This document shows, piece after piece, positions 27,573-35,052 of a stretch of DNA of 55,200 nt; position 1 is the stretch's first letter, and each line of letters opens with the position of its first letter. Source of the stretch: an uncultured Clostridia bacterium (GTDB lineage Bacteria > Bacillota > Clostridia > UBA1381). The notes below the pieces were generated by a model. The model did no database searches. It was not told the origin of the DNA and saw only the letters and a list, made by a program, of their open reading frames with translations. The DNA lies in the NCBI GenBank assembly GCA_934487205.1, contig CAKSRS010000007.1:1-55200 (forward strand). The letters run 5' to 3'. A program made the position numbers and the translations under genes.

Positions 27573-29285
27573 TTAATCCTCAATCACGGCCTTTTGCGAA
27601 TTGATTTTGCGGAATACTTCCATATCAAATTTGGGCTTGCGCGAGTATGTGTACAAACCGTTGCGCTCCTGCTCAACATCATAAAGCTGTGTATAACAGA
27701 ACCCAAAAATGCGGTCATTCTGCAAAAGAGCCTCGGTCAAACCTTTATATCGCTCGATAAACTCCTCTTTTGTTTTCGGCGCCTCGCCGTAACCCCATGA
27801 ATTGTCACCGGATTCGTCCCATTTAATGCCGCCGTATTCGCTTGCAAAAACCGGCTCGCCGTTATACTGCACGCGTTCTTTTTTCCGACCGTCTTCCACT
27901 AAAAAATCATCAAGCACATTTTCCGTCATGAGCTTATCAAATCTCTTTTTGAAGTTTGATGTATCCTGGTCATAATCATGGAAATCGTATATGTCGGTAA
28001 CCACATGAAATGCACCGCTTGTATCTATACACGGTCTTGTTGAATCTATTGCCTTTGTAGTTCGATAAATCATCTCAATAGTTTCATCAATCTGCTGTCT
28101 GCCGTTTTGATCCCATGTTTCATTATACGGACACCAGCCGATTACGGATGGGTGATTAAAGTCGCGCTCCACTGCTTCTTCCCACTCGCGCAGCATCATC
28201 GGCAATGACTCATAAATTGTGTGATCCAGTCCCCAGTTTGCGTACTCGCCCCACACAAGATATCCCATTTTGTCGCAATGATACAAAAATCTCGGTTCAA
28301 ACACCTTTTCATGCAGTCTTGCGCCGTTAAATCCTGCATCAAGCGATAATTTGATATCGTTTATCATGTTTTCCTCTGTCGGCGCGGTGTAAATTCCGTC
28401 CGGGTAAAATCCCTGGTCAAGAACAGTGCGCTGGAAAACGCTTTTTCCATTAATCATGAATTTATATCCGTCAAGATAACAATCGCGCAGACCGAAATAG
28501 CTCTTTACTTTATCTTCGCCGAATGTCAGATTCAGGTCGTAAAGATTGCCGCTGCCCACCTCCCACAGGTGCTTTTCCGTAAGCTCAATCGTTACTTCCG
28601 CCACGCCGCCGTGATTTTCCGCCGACGCTTTTCCGACCGTTTTTCCGTCAAACAGCGCCTCTGCCGAAAATTTGCCGTTTCCGCAAACTTTTGCAATAAT
28701 ATGTAATTTGCCGTTTTTCGCGTCGGGGTAATATTTTACCGATTTAATGTGACCTTCCGGCACATATTCAAGCCATACCGTCTGCCATATTCCGGTAGTT
28801 CTGGTATAAAAGCACCCTTCGGAATAATACTTTGTGCTTTGTTTGCCCATAGGTTTTGACATATGCATATCATCTAAAGCATGCACAACAAGTGCATTAT
28901 TGCCAACTTCAACAAAATTGGTAATATCTATAATAATCGGTGTATATCCGCCCTTGTGAGTGCCGGCGGCTTTGCCGTTTATATAAACCGTTGTCAAATA
29001 ATCGCACGCGCCAATATGCAGAATTATTCTTTTATCTTTGCTTTTTATTTCGATATTGCGCTTGTACCATACGGAATTTAAAAAATCCGTATCGCCGATA
29101 CCCGAAAGTTTGCTTTCGGGACAAAACGGCACCGTTATCGTGTCATCGAGTTTCTCACGCTCATAAAATTTACGTTCCGCACCGCTTGCGCTTTTGTCAA
29201 TTTCAAATTCCCATGTTCCGTTTAAGTTTTCCCAATCCAATCTTTCAAACATCGGCTCCGGGTGTTCAGGTCTTGGTATGTTCAT
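27573..29285 (-). CDS. glycoside hydrolase family 2 (beta-galactosidase/glucuronidase type)
   Basis: A 570-residue cytoplasmic enzyme with the GH2 order: an N-terminal sugar-binding jelly roll (~15-175) with Asn-Gly-Thr-Trp and a Thr-Gly-Ile-Trp-Gln motif; an Ig-like middle domain (~178-265); and a TIM barrel from ~268. Glu389 in Asn-Glu-Thr-Trp is the expected acid/base and Glu483 in Ala-Ser-Glu-Tyr-Gly the nucleophile. Length fits the compact GH2 group. The start has an AGAGGAAA site. It is the first gene of its unit and is divergent from the araC-type gene, with promoter elements in the ~100-bp gap. It should remove beta-linked galactose or glucuronic acid type residues from imported oligomers; the specificity is not determined. 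Confidence 0.88.
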   Translation of the reverse strand: MNIPRPEHPEPMFERLDWENLNGTWEFEIDKSASGAERKFYEREKLDDTITVPFCPESKLSGIGDTDFLNSVWYKRNIEIKSKDKRIILHIGACDYLTTVYINGKAAGTHKGGYTPIIIDITNFVEVGNNALVVHALDDMHMSKPMGKQSTKYYSEGCFYTRTTGIWQTVWLEYVPEGHIKSVKYYPDAKNGKLHIIAKVCGNGKFSAEALFDGKTVGKASAENHGGVAEVTIELTEKHLWEVGSGNLYDLNLTFGEDKVKSYFGLRDCYLDGYKFMINGKSVFQRTVLDQGFYPDGIYTAPTEENMINDIKLSLDAGFNGARLHEKVFEPRFLYHCDKMGYLVWGEYANWGLDHTIYESLPMMLREWEEAVERDFNHPSVIGWCPYNETWDQNGRQQIDETIEMIYRTTKAIDSTRPCIDTSGAFHVVTDIYDFHDYDQDTSNFKKRFDKLMTENVLDDFLVEDGRKKERVQYNGEPVFASEYGGIKWDESGDNSWGYGEAPKTKEEFIERYKGLTEALLQNDRIFGFCYTQLYDVEQERNGLYTYSRKPKFDMEVFRKINSQKAVIED

Positions 29286-29308
29286 ATAAATTTCCTCTCA
29301 TTTTTCTA

Positions 29309-29337
29309 TTGACTTACTTTAAATATAATGATATAAT
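29309..29337 (+). promoter_or_regulatory. promoter of the araC-type regulator gene
   Basis: TTGACT (29309-29314) and TATAAT (29332-29337) are separated by 17 bp. Transcription would start near 29344, so operator copy B (29354-29388) falls inside the 5' untranslated region. Regulator binding there would repress its own gene while activating the divergent GH2 gene. Confidence 0.65.
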
Positions 29338-29356
29338 AATTAAAACATAAAAACAA
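29328..29356 (-). promoter_or_regulatory. promoter of the GH2-GH123 unit
   Basis: On the minus strand TTGTTT (29351-29356) and TATCAT (29328-29333) are 17 bp apart. The -35 is weak, consistent with dependence on an activator bound to the adjacent operator. It overlaps the divergent regulator promoter. Confidence 0.6.
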
Positions 29357-29388
29357 TAGATTTTATTGACAAATTAGTGAGGAATATG
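29354..29388 (-). promoter_or_regulatory. probable AraC-family operator, copy B
   Basis: This element is 30/35 identical to copy A at 25519-25553 and sits at the same offset from the -35 of a minus-strand promoter. It also contains the ribosome binding region of the regulator gene (GTGAGG), so regulator binding and its own translation start are physically linked. Confidence 0.7.
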
Positions 29389-29391
29389 AAC

Positions 29392-30216
29392 ATGAGGGAA
29401 GAATTTATTGATTTAACTTTTTTCGATCGCAGCAAGCCTTTTTGTATTGAACTTGCCGGCACTTCATATTGTGACGGCAGTTATCACATCTGTAATTATA
29501 ACTCGCCTGTTGCTCGCATTGAGTACATAATAACAGGCACAGGTACAGTTATGTGCAATGACAAAACATTCTACCCGTCTGAAGGTGACACTTACATTTT
29601 ATTTGCTGGCGAAAATCATGACTATTACTCAAATGCCGATGACCCATGGACAAAAATCTGGGTAAATATCTCCGGGAAACTGGTGGATCATCTTGCAGGA
29701 ATATACGGAATACAGGAAAGTACCGTATTTCACTGCAATGCCGAACCATACATCAGAAAAATACACGCAGAACTGATGCGCAAAGATATCTCCAGAATGG
29801 AAATCACTAGCAATTCTGCGCTGATTTATCATGAGCTTATTCAATTTTTAGCTTTGCATAATCAAAATGATGTTACGGTTTCCAACGATGCAATAGCGCT
29901 GAAAAATTACATAGAGCAGCATCTCCTCAAGCCGCTTTCAATTGAAGATTTGGCACATACCATATACAAAAGCCCGGCACAGGCTATACGCATTTTCAAA
30001 AAAAATTACGGCATTACACCGTATGAATACTATATCAAAATTAAGCTTGACAAGGCTGTAACCATGCTTGAAAACACATCTTTTTCAATAAAAAAAATAG
30101 CTTATTGTCTTGGTTTTTGCGATGATCACTATTTCTCCGGATTATTTAAGAAAAAAATGGGCAAATGTCCGTCCGATTATCGCAAAAACAACAATGAATT
30201 ATTCAAGAAAAAATAA
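29392..30216 (+). CDS. AraC-family transcriptional regulator
   Basis: I choose the ATG at 29392 (about 9 bases after GAGG); ATG 29386 or GTG 29377 are possible alternatives, giving about 275 residues. The N-terminal half is a cupin-like sensor domain (Gly-Thr-Gly-Thr-Val-Met, Gly-Asp-Thr-Tyr-Ile-Leu, Asn-His-Asp-Tyr). The last ~100 residues carry two helix-turn-helix motifs of the AraC/XylS type, ending with the signature Asp-Asp-His-Tyr-Phe-Ser, Phe-Lys-Lys and Pro-Ser-Asp-Tyr-Arg. It is divergent from the GH2 gene and very likely controls both polysaccharide units through the 35-bp element. The inducer is unknown but probably a sugar released from the substrate. Confidence 0.88.
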   Translation: MREEFIDLTFFDRSKPFCIELAGTSYCDGSYHICNYNSPVARIEYIITGTGTVMCNDKTFYPSEGDTYILFAGENHDYYSNADDPWTKIWVNISGKLVDHLAGIYGIQESTVFHCNAEPYIRKIHAELMRKDISRMEITSNSALIYHELIQFLALHNQNDVTVSNDAIALKNYIEQHLLKPLSIEDLAHTIYKSPAQAIRIFKKNYGITPYEYYIKIKLDKAVTMLENTSFSIKKIAYCLGFCDDHYFSGLFKKKMGKCPSDYRKNNNELFKKK

Positions 30217-30468
30217 ATCGCACCTCTGAACATATTAATATTGTTTTGTAACGGATATCCGTCAGCGTTCTTTGCGTCTGACATATAGGTAGCTTAATTC
30301 CTATTTCAGTACGCATTTTCACTTCTTGATTTTGAATGTTTTTTTGTGAGTGGATTTTTTCCGTTATTTCCGAAAGTATTTCTGTCAGTTTAACCCAAGC
30401 ATTACACCAAGTAATTCGTATATTGTGGTGGTGAGCCTAAATTTATACGGTGGCTGTGCGTGCCGTCT
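30217..30468. other. gap between polysaccharide locus and mobile element; left element end probably here
   Basis: No gene is seen. The region holds a 12-bp palindrome (ACGGATATCCGT) and a weak GTCAG/CTGAC hairpin near the AraC side. The recombinase gene ends at its right edge, so the left attachment site of the mobile element should lie in this gap. I could not find a convincing direct repeat with the 36748-36900 side, so the exact boundary is open. Confidence 0.4.
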
Positions 30469-32082
30469 TTAATTATCATTTTCGGTCTTGCCGATAAATC
30501 TGTAATAAATTTCTATCGGCATTACTTTTTCGCCGTTTTTGTCCGTTTTTTCGTGAATGACGATTTTTTCAATAAGGCGGTTTAACAAATCCGCCGTGAG
30601 CTCTTTTGTGGGCGAATACCGTTCTATCAAATCCGCAAAATCTTTTGCCGATTCGGTTTTCTGCTCCGTCCTTGATAATCTCGTCTGAATTTCATCATAA
30701 CGGCTTTTTAATTCCTTTTCCTCTTTTTCAAGGCTTGCGGATATTGAAGCGTAACGCTCACTTGATATACGGCCGAAAACCTTATCCTCATACATTGACT
30801 GCAAAACTTTGCTTATCTCGTCAAGCCTTTGCGTTATTCTCTGTATTTCCTTTTTAGATAACGCACTTTCGCCGCTTTGCATATCGTCCGTACTCTGAAC
30901 AAGCCTTTTTACATACGCCGACTTATCCTCTTTTGACAGCCGTATATGGCGGTTAATATCGTCAAGCACAACGCTTTTCAAATTCTCGGCGGTGACGGAA
31001 TGGTTTGTGCATACGCTTTTCCCTCTGTGAACATACAAATTGCATTGATATTTAGCGGTACTTGTTACGCTGTTTTCCTTTTTATAGACAAGGCTTGAGC
31101 CGCACTCGCCGCAGAATACCAGCCCACGAAAAACATTATCGGGATTTAATTTGTTTTGCGGCTTTTTGACCACAATACGCTTTTGAACGGTATAAAATGT
31201 TTCCTTGTCAACAAGTGGCTCATGCATGTTTTCAACCCGTATATGCTCGTTTTCGGGGCGTGCAATCAGCTTTTTGTCCTTAAATGATTTTGAGGTAAAT
31301 TTAAGGCTTACCATATTACCGATATAAACCTCGTTTGACAAAACATCTCTGACCGTTGTCTGAAACCAGCTGTACGGATATTTCACCTTTTTGTTTTCAC
31401 TCATAACGCCGTCCTTATCTCGGACATAAGCGCCGGGCGTGGGAATATGCTCCTTTTTTAAGGCGGTTGAGATAGCACAACACGATTTGCCGTCCAATGC
31501 CATTTGAAACATACGCTTAACGATTTCTGCGTTCTCATCGGGAATTAACTTATGCTTATCCTCCGGCGATTTTCTGTAACCGAACGGAGCAAACACACCC
31601 GTAAATTCGCCTTTTAACGCTTTGGTTTTATACGAAGAACGGATTTTACGGCTGATGTCGCGAGCATACCATTCTTTGATAATATTTTTGAACGGTGCAA
31701 ATTCGTTGTCGCCCGTGCTGCTGTCAACATTATCGTTTACGGCGATAAAACGAACATCATATTTCGGAAACATAATCTCGGTGTAATAACCCGTCTGCAA
31801 GTATTCGCGTCCAAGCCTTGACAGGTCTTTTACAATAACTGTGCCTACATTTCCGTTTTCTATCTCGGTTATCATTTCCTGAAAGCCTTTGCGTTCAAAC
31901 GTTGTGCCCGAAACACCGTCGTCTATGAAATACTTGCAGTTGGTGTGTCCGTTTTCGTTTGCAAAATGTTCAAGCATTGCCTTTTGGTTTTGTATGCTCA
32001 TACTGTCGCCGCCCAAATCATCATCTCGGCTTAATCGGCAGTAAAGAGCTGTTATTTTATTAAATTGCTGTTTCTTATTCAT
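30469..32082 (-). CDS. large serine recombinase (site-specific integrase/resolvase)
   Basis: I start at 32082, where GGAAGGAA precedes the ATG, giving 537 residues. The N-terminal resolvase domain shows Tyr-Cys-Arg-Leu-Ser18-Arg-Asp-Asp with the nucleophilic serine, then Arg-Leu-Gly-Arg and Asp-Asp-Gly-Val-Ser-Gly. A recombinase domain follows (~170-290), then a zinc ribbon with Cys-x2-Cys and two later cysteines (~320-370), a coiled coil (~420-480), and a C-terminal DUF4368-like end. This layout fits integrases of clostridial transposons such as the Tn4451/Tn1549-associated groups. It probably excises and integrates the 30.4-36.9 kb element using a short core site. Confidence 0.9.
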   Translation of the reverse strand: MNKKQQFNKITALYCRLSRDDDLGGDSMSIQNQKAMLEHFANENGHTNCKYFIDDGVSGTTFERKGFQEMITEIENGNVGTVIVKDLSRLGREYLQTGYYTEIMFPKYDVRFIAVNDNVDSSTGDNEFAPFKNIIKEWYARDISRKIRSSYKTKALKGEFTGVFAPFGYRKSPEDKHKLIPDENAEIVKRMFQMALDGKSCCAISTALKKEHIPTPGAYVRDKDGVMSENKKVKYPYSWFQTTVRDVLSNEVYIGNMVSLKFTSKSFKDKKLIARPENEHIRVENMHEPLVDKETFYTVQKRIVVKKPQNKLNPDNVFRGLVFCGECGSSLVYKKENSVTSTAKYQCNLYVHRGKSVCTNHSVTAENLKSVVLDDINRHIRLSKEDKSAYVKRLVQSTDDMQSGESALSKKEIQRITQRLDEISKVLQSMYEDKVFGRISSERYASISASLEKEEKELKSRYDEIQTRLSRTEQKTESAKDFADLIERYSPTKELTADLLNRLIEKIVIHEKTDKNGEKVMPIEIYYRFIGKTENDN

Positions 32083-32292
32083 TGATTCCTTCCTTTCCGA
32101 ACAGCAATTTAAGATATTGTGTATTTTAATTATACCGCGCCTTTGAAAATATTTCAATGCCTAATCAAAAATTTCTGTTCTTTCGGTATCTTTTTATTAC
32201 GAATTATGGTATAATTATAAATTAAGAAAGAGGGACTTGCATTGACCGTAAATTGACTTGAAATTGAATAAAAAGGAAGTGAAATTTTAATT

Positions 32293-32367
32293 ATGAAAAT
32301 ATGCGATTTTTGCACGGCAACCAATGGTTGCGAAATTTCCTACTTGAGGTTGCTTGAAAGAATATGA
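32293..32367 (+). CDS. possible 24-residue Cys-containing peptide
   Basis: A short frame encodes a peptide with a Cys-Asp-Phe-Cys motif and a third Cys. An AAGGAAGTG lies upstream but is too far from the ATG for a good site. It ends just inside the promoter of the XRE gene. It may be a leader peptide or chance. Confidence 0.15.
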   Translation: MKICDFCTATNGCEISYLRLLERI

Positions 32368-32381
32368 AAATGTGTTATAAT
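32354..32381 (+). promoter_or_regulatory. promoter of the XRE-type cargo gene
   Basis: TTGAAA (32354-32359) and TATAAT (32376-32381) are 16 bp apart, about 38 bp before the XRE start codon. The gene is preceded by an ACGGAGG ribosome binding site. Confidence 0.65.
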
Positions 32382-32418
32382 ATAAACATCATAAACTAAA
32401 ATTAACGGAGGCTTTTTT

Positions 32419-32955
32419 ATGCTTAAAACTGTGATTTATACATTGAGAGAAAAGGAAAATCTGTCACAAGAGAAATTGGCGGAGATACTTGGCGTTTCAA
32501 GACAAGCGGTTCAGAAATGGGAGACAGGTGTTTCTGTTCCGGAACTTTCAAAAATTATCGAAATTTCAAAACATTTCGGTATTTCGCTTAATACAATGCT
32601 TCTTGGCAGAACAAGACGCATTGTTGTTGATGAGTTAAAATATAAGGATATAAAGCCATTATATAAAAATATTCATGATTGGGAGTTTTACGCTTCCGGC
32701 ATCATGGACGAATATAAACAATCTACAGATGAAGGATTAGATATTGAACAATATAAGAATTTATTTGAAGCTGTTGATAAGCTGCCAAAAGACGAAATAA
32801 AAAATGACTTGGCAAATGTTTTGCAAAAGATCGTAATAAATGCAGACATAAAAAAATGCTATAAATATAAAGAGCCTTCTGAATTGACGGAAATCAAGGC
32901 GTTAAGAAAAGAATATTCGATCACAAAAAAAAGATCCGAAGAATTTAGAGGATAA
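32419..32955 (+). pseudogene. XRE helix-turn-helix protein, 5' part of a frameshifted XRE-ADP-ribosylglycohydrolase gene
   Basis: 178 residues. Residues ~8-60 are a Cro/C1-type helix-turn-helix (Leu-Ser-Gln-Glu-Lys-Leu-Ala, Val-Ser-Arg-Gln-Ala-Val, Trp-Glu). The following ~110 residues (Trp-Glu-Phe-Tyr-Ala-Ser, Glu-Tyr, Ala-Leu-Arg-Lys-Glu-Tyr) look like the helical segment that precedes the hydrolase domain in clostridial ADP-ribosylglycohydrolases. The frame stops soon after a run of eight A (32925-32932). The +1 frame there is open and reads straight into the Asp-Lys-Ile-Tyr-Gly-Ala-Trp start of the next gene. The two are probably one broken gene, or one expressed by slippage. Confidence 0.75.
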
Positions 32956-32971
32956 AATATACGGGGCATGG

Positions 32972-33973
32972 ATGGGCAGAATTTGTGGTTGCATGCTCGG
33001 AAAATCTGTTGAGGGTGTTCGTAGTGATGAGTTAATACCGTTTCTAAAGGAAACGAATAATTTCCCATTGCACAGATATATATTCAAATCAGATATAACA
33101 AAGGAAATATCAAAAAAGTATAATTATGATTTTATGAGCAGATGTTACGCAGATGAAATTGTTGGTATGCCAAGTGATGATGATACAAATTATACTGTAC
33201 TTTCACAATTGATAGTTGATAATTACGGAAGGACTTTCACACCGGACAATATATCGGAAATGTGGCTTAAATCTCAGTCAAAGGACGCTTATTGCACAGC
33301 TGAAAGAGTTGCGTTTTGCAATTTTGTAAGAGGATATATGCCTCCTGAATCCGCAGTACATAAAAACCCATACAGAGAATGGATAGGTGCGCGTATTCGA
33401 GGGGACTATTGGGGATATATAAACCCCGGCAATCCTGAATTGGCAGCAGAAATGGCATGGAGGGATGCTTCAATATCGCACGTAAAAAACGGAATATACG
33501 GTGAAATGTTTGCTGCAGCAATGATTGCAACAGCTGCAGTAACCAATGTCCCCGAAGAAATAATCCTTTCCGGAATTTCACAGATACCTTGTACTTCAAG
33601 ACTTTATGACAGTATAACCAAAATTCTTGATTATTACAAAGACGGAAAAAGCAAAAAAGAGGTGTTTGAATATATTTATGACCAATATGATGAAAAAAGC
33701 AGTTACGGCTGGTGTCATACGATTCCGAACGATATGATAGTTGTTGCATCGTTTCTTTACGGTAACGGTGATTTCGTAAAATCAATATGTATGGCGGTTG
33801 AAGCGGCATTTGATACAGATTGCAACGGCGCAACCGTGGGTTCAATTCTCGGCATGGCAAACGGAATTAAAAGTATTCCACCGGAATGGGCAAGCCCGAT
33901 GAATGATACCCTTCATACATCAATATTCGGCGTAGGAACACTAAAAATATCGGATGCCGCAAAAAAACAATAA
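32972..33973 (+). CDS. ADP-ribosylglycohydrolase family protein (3' part of split gene)
   Basis: 333 residues from the first ATG, but the frame is open from 32906 and the family's usual first helix (Asp-Lys-Ile-Tyr-Gly-Ala-Trp) is encoded just before that ATG. No good ribosome binding site precedes 32972, so translation as a separate protein would be poor and N-terminally short. Family hallmarks are present: Asp-Asp-Asp-Thr-Asn-Tyr near 72 and Asp-Thr-Asp-Cys-Asn-Gly-Ala-Thr-Val-Gly-Ser-Ile-Leu-Gly near 280, which bind the metal pair in ADP-ribosyl hydrolases. The enzyme would remove ADP-ribose from a protein or small molecule. It is cargo of the mobile element; a link to XRE control suggests regulation or defence. 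Confidence 0.8.
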   Translation: MGRICGCMLGKSVEGVRSDELIPFLKETNNFPLHRYIFKSDITKEISKKYNYDFMSRCYADEIVGMPSDDDTNYTVLSQLIVDNYGRTFTPDNISEMWLKSQSKDAYCTAERVAFCNFVRGYMPPESAVHKNPYREWIGARIRGDYWGYINPGNPELAAEMAWRDASISHVKNGIYGEMFAAAMIATAAVTNVPEEIILSGISQIPCTSRLYDSITKILDYYKDGKSKKEVFEYIYDQYDEKSSYGWCHTIPNDMIVVASFLYGNGDFVKSICMAVEAAFDTDCNGATVGSILGMANGIKSIPPEWASPMNDTLHTSIFGVGTLKISDAAKKQ

Positions 33974-34105
33974 CTCATATATCAAATCAAAATTAAAATT
34001 TAATATCGGGGAATTAGTCAATTTACGCTCAATTTGCACTCAATGAAAAACGGTCTCTTTTCCTGTAAACTGAAATTACAGTTTGCAGAGAAAGGAGGCT
34101 TTTTT

Positions 34106-34276
34106 ATGTTCCAAAATAAACCGAGAGCAGCGCCTATCTGAAACGCATACCGCAGAAAATGCGGCAAGATTACATTTATTGTTTCATCATTCGGAAATCC
34201 CGATACGAAACAAACGGCAGACGATTTGATTTTATCAATGCTGAAAAACAAGATAAATGAGCAAAAAGCTGTATGA
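34106..34276 (+). pseudogene. TnpW-like transposon protein with in-frame stop
   Basis: A strong AAAGGAGG site precedes the ATG. Codon 12 is TGA (34139-34141). Beyond it the frame continues for 44 codons with the pattern Gly-Lys-Ile-Thr-Phe-Ile-Val-Ser and Asp-Asp-Leu-Ile-Leu, which matches small TnpW-type proteins of clostridial mobile elements. It overlaps the next gene by 3 bases, as in a working operon. Either the gene is inactivated, or the TGA arose by a small indel near codons 8-12. Confidence 0.6.
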
Positions 34277-34482
34277 CAGAGGACGAGAAAAAATTATTGC
34301 AGGAAAAGCACAGATTAGAGGAAGCGCTGGCACGTGACAGAGTAAAGGAGCGCAAGGCAAGAACGCACAGACTTATTGTTGAGAGTGCGGCTTTGGAAAA
34401 GGTTTTACCCGAAGTAAAAACGGTTGAGCCTGATAATCTGGAAGAATTTTTGCATCGGTATTTTACGGAAAATCTGATGTAA
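34273..34482 (+). CDS. DUF3847-like small mobile-element protein
   Basis: 69 residues, highly charged and mostly helical. It has the Lys-Ala-Arg-Thr-His-Arg-Leu-Ile-Val motif followed by Ala-x-Leu-Glu and Leu-Pro, typical of the DUF3847 proteins encoded next to MobA relaxases on Firmicute elements. Function is unknown; an accessory role in mobilisation is plausible. It starts inside the stop codon of the TnpW-like remnant and ends just before a terminator-like hairpin. Confidence 0.75.
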   Translation: MTEDEKKLLQEKHRLEEALARDRVKERKARTHRLIVESAALEKVLPEVKTVEPDNLEEFLHRYFTENLM

Positions 34483-34496
34483 AAGCAACCTATTTC

Positions 34497-34524
34497 AAGG
34501 GGATTTCTATGCGAAAATCCCCTT
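34497..34524 (+). terminator. hairpin after DUF3847 gene
   Basis: A perfect 10-bp stem (AAGGGGATTT/AAATCCCCTT) with an 8-base loop, followed by TTAATTT, begins 14 bp after the stop codon. It could be a weak terminator or, given its place 10 bp from the putative nic motif, part of oriT. Confidence 0.55.
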
Positions 34525-34534
34525 AATTTCCCTA

Positions 34535-34548
34535 TAAGGGCGTGCTTA
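34535..34548 (-). other. candidate oriT nic region (MobQ type)
   Basis: Read on the minus strand this is TAAGCACGCCCTTA, which matches 12 of 14 positions of the nic core TAAGTGCGCCCTTA known from RSF1010/pIP501-class MobQ origins. It lies in the 570-bp gap upstream of a MobA/MobL relaxase gene and next to a strong hairpin. The match is short and untested. Confidence 0.4.
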
Positions 34549-34923
34549 CTCACCACCTCGTCAGAGCAAACTCCGCTTAAATCGTTTCCGCATAAATGCG
34601 AAAACTCAAACGCTGCGTTGCTCCTCCTCTTTCCCAAAAAGTCTGTCGGACTTTTCGGGAGCCCTGTTTCGGCGGTGGTACTTGCTGTTGGCAAGCCGTG
34701 CGCTCTTGCAGAGGGCTCGTCAAATTTGCTCCGCTCATTTGCCGTAAATTCCGACGGTTTTGTAATTTTACAAAACAATGCACCGATAAAAACCGTGCAT
34801 ATCGGTATTTCATACCTTGTCGGAATTTTGATAAAACCTATCGCCGATAGCTTTTATCTCAAATGTGCGTTATCTGTTTTACATCTTCCGCCCACTTTCT
34901 TTTTAGAAAAAAGAAACAAAAAT

Positions 34924-35035
34924 GTCACGCAACAGGACGGATTTTATCAGGTAAAATCAAGTGTTTTCGGGCTTACTTTCGCAAAGGTAATATATGACCC
35001 TTAAACTCCCCGAAAACGGCTGTCTATTGCGTGAC
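34924..35035. repeat. nested inverted repeats directly upstream of the relaxase gene
   Basis: An outer pair GTCACGCAA (34924-34932) / TTGCGTGAC (35027-35035) encloses an inner pair GTTTTCGGG (34963-34971) / CCCGAAAAC (35009-35017). The centre contains AAGGTAATA and CCCTTA. It ends 17 bp before the mobA start. It may be relaxase binding or autoregulatory DNA, or part of oriT. The rest of the 34549-34923 stretch shows no gene I can support. Confidence 0.6.
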
Positions 35036-35052
35036 GGAAAGGAAAAATCGCT

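Noticed and set aside
25838..27583. Longer start for the GH123-like gene at 27583
   Set aside because: It would overlap the GH2 gene and has no ribosome binding site; the ATG at 27511 has GGAGG at proper distance.
34549..34923. Overlapping open frames (up to 200 residues) between DUF3847 and mobA
   Set aside because: They run on several frames over the same DNA, have no convincing ribosome binding site and resemble no protein I recognise; regulatory or oriT DNA is likelier.
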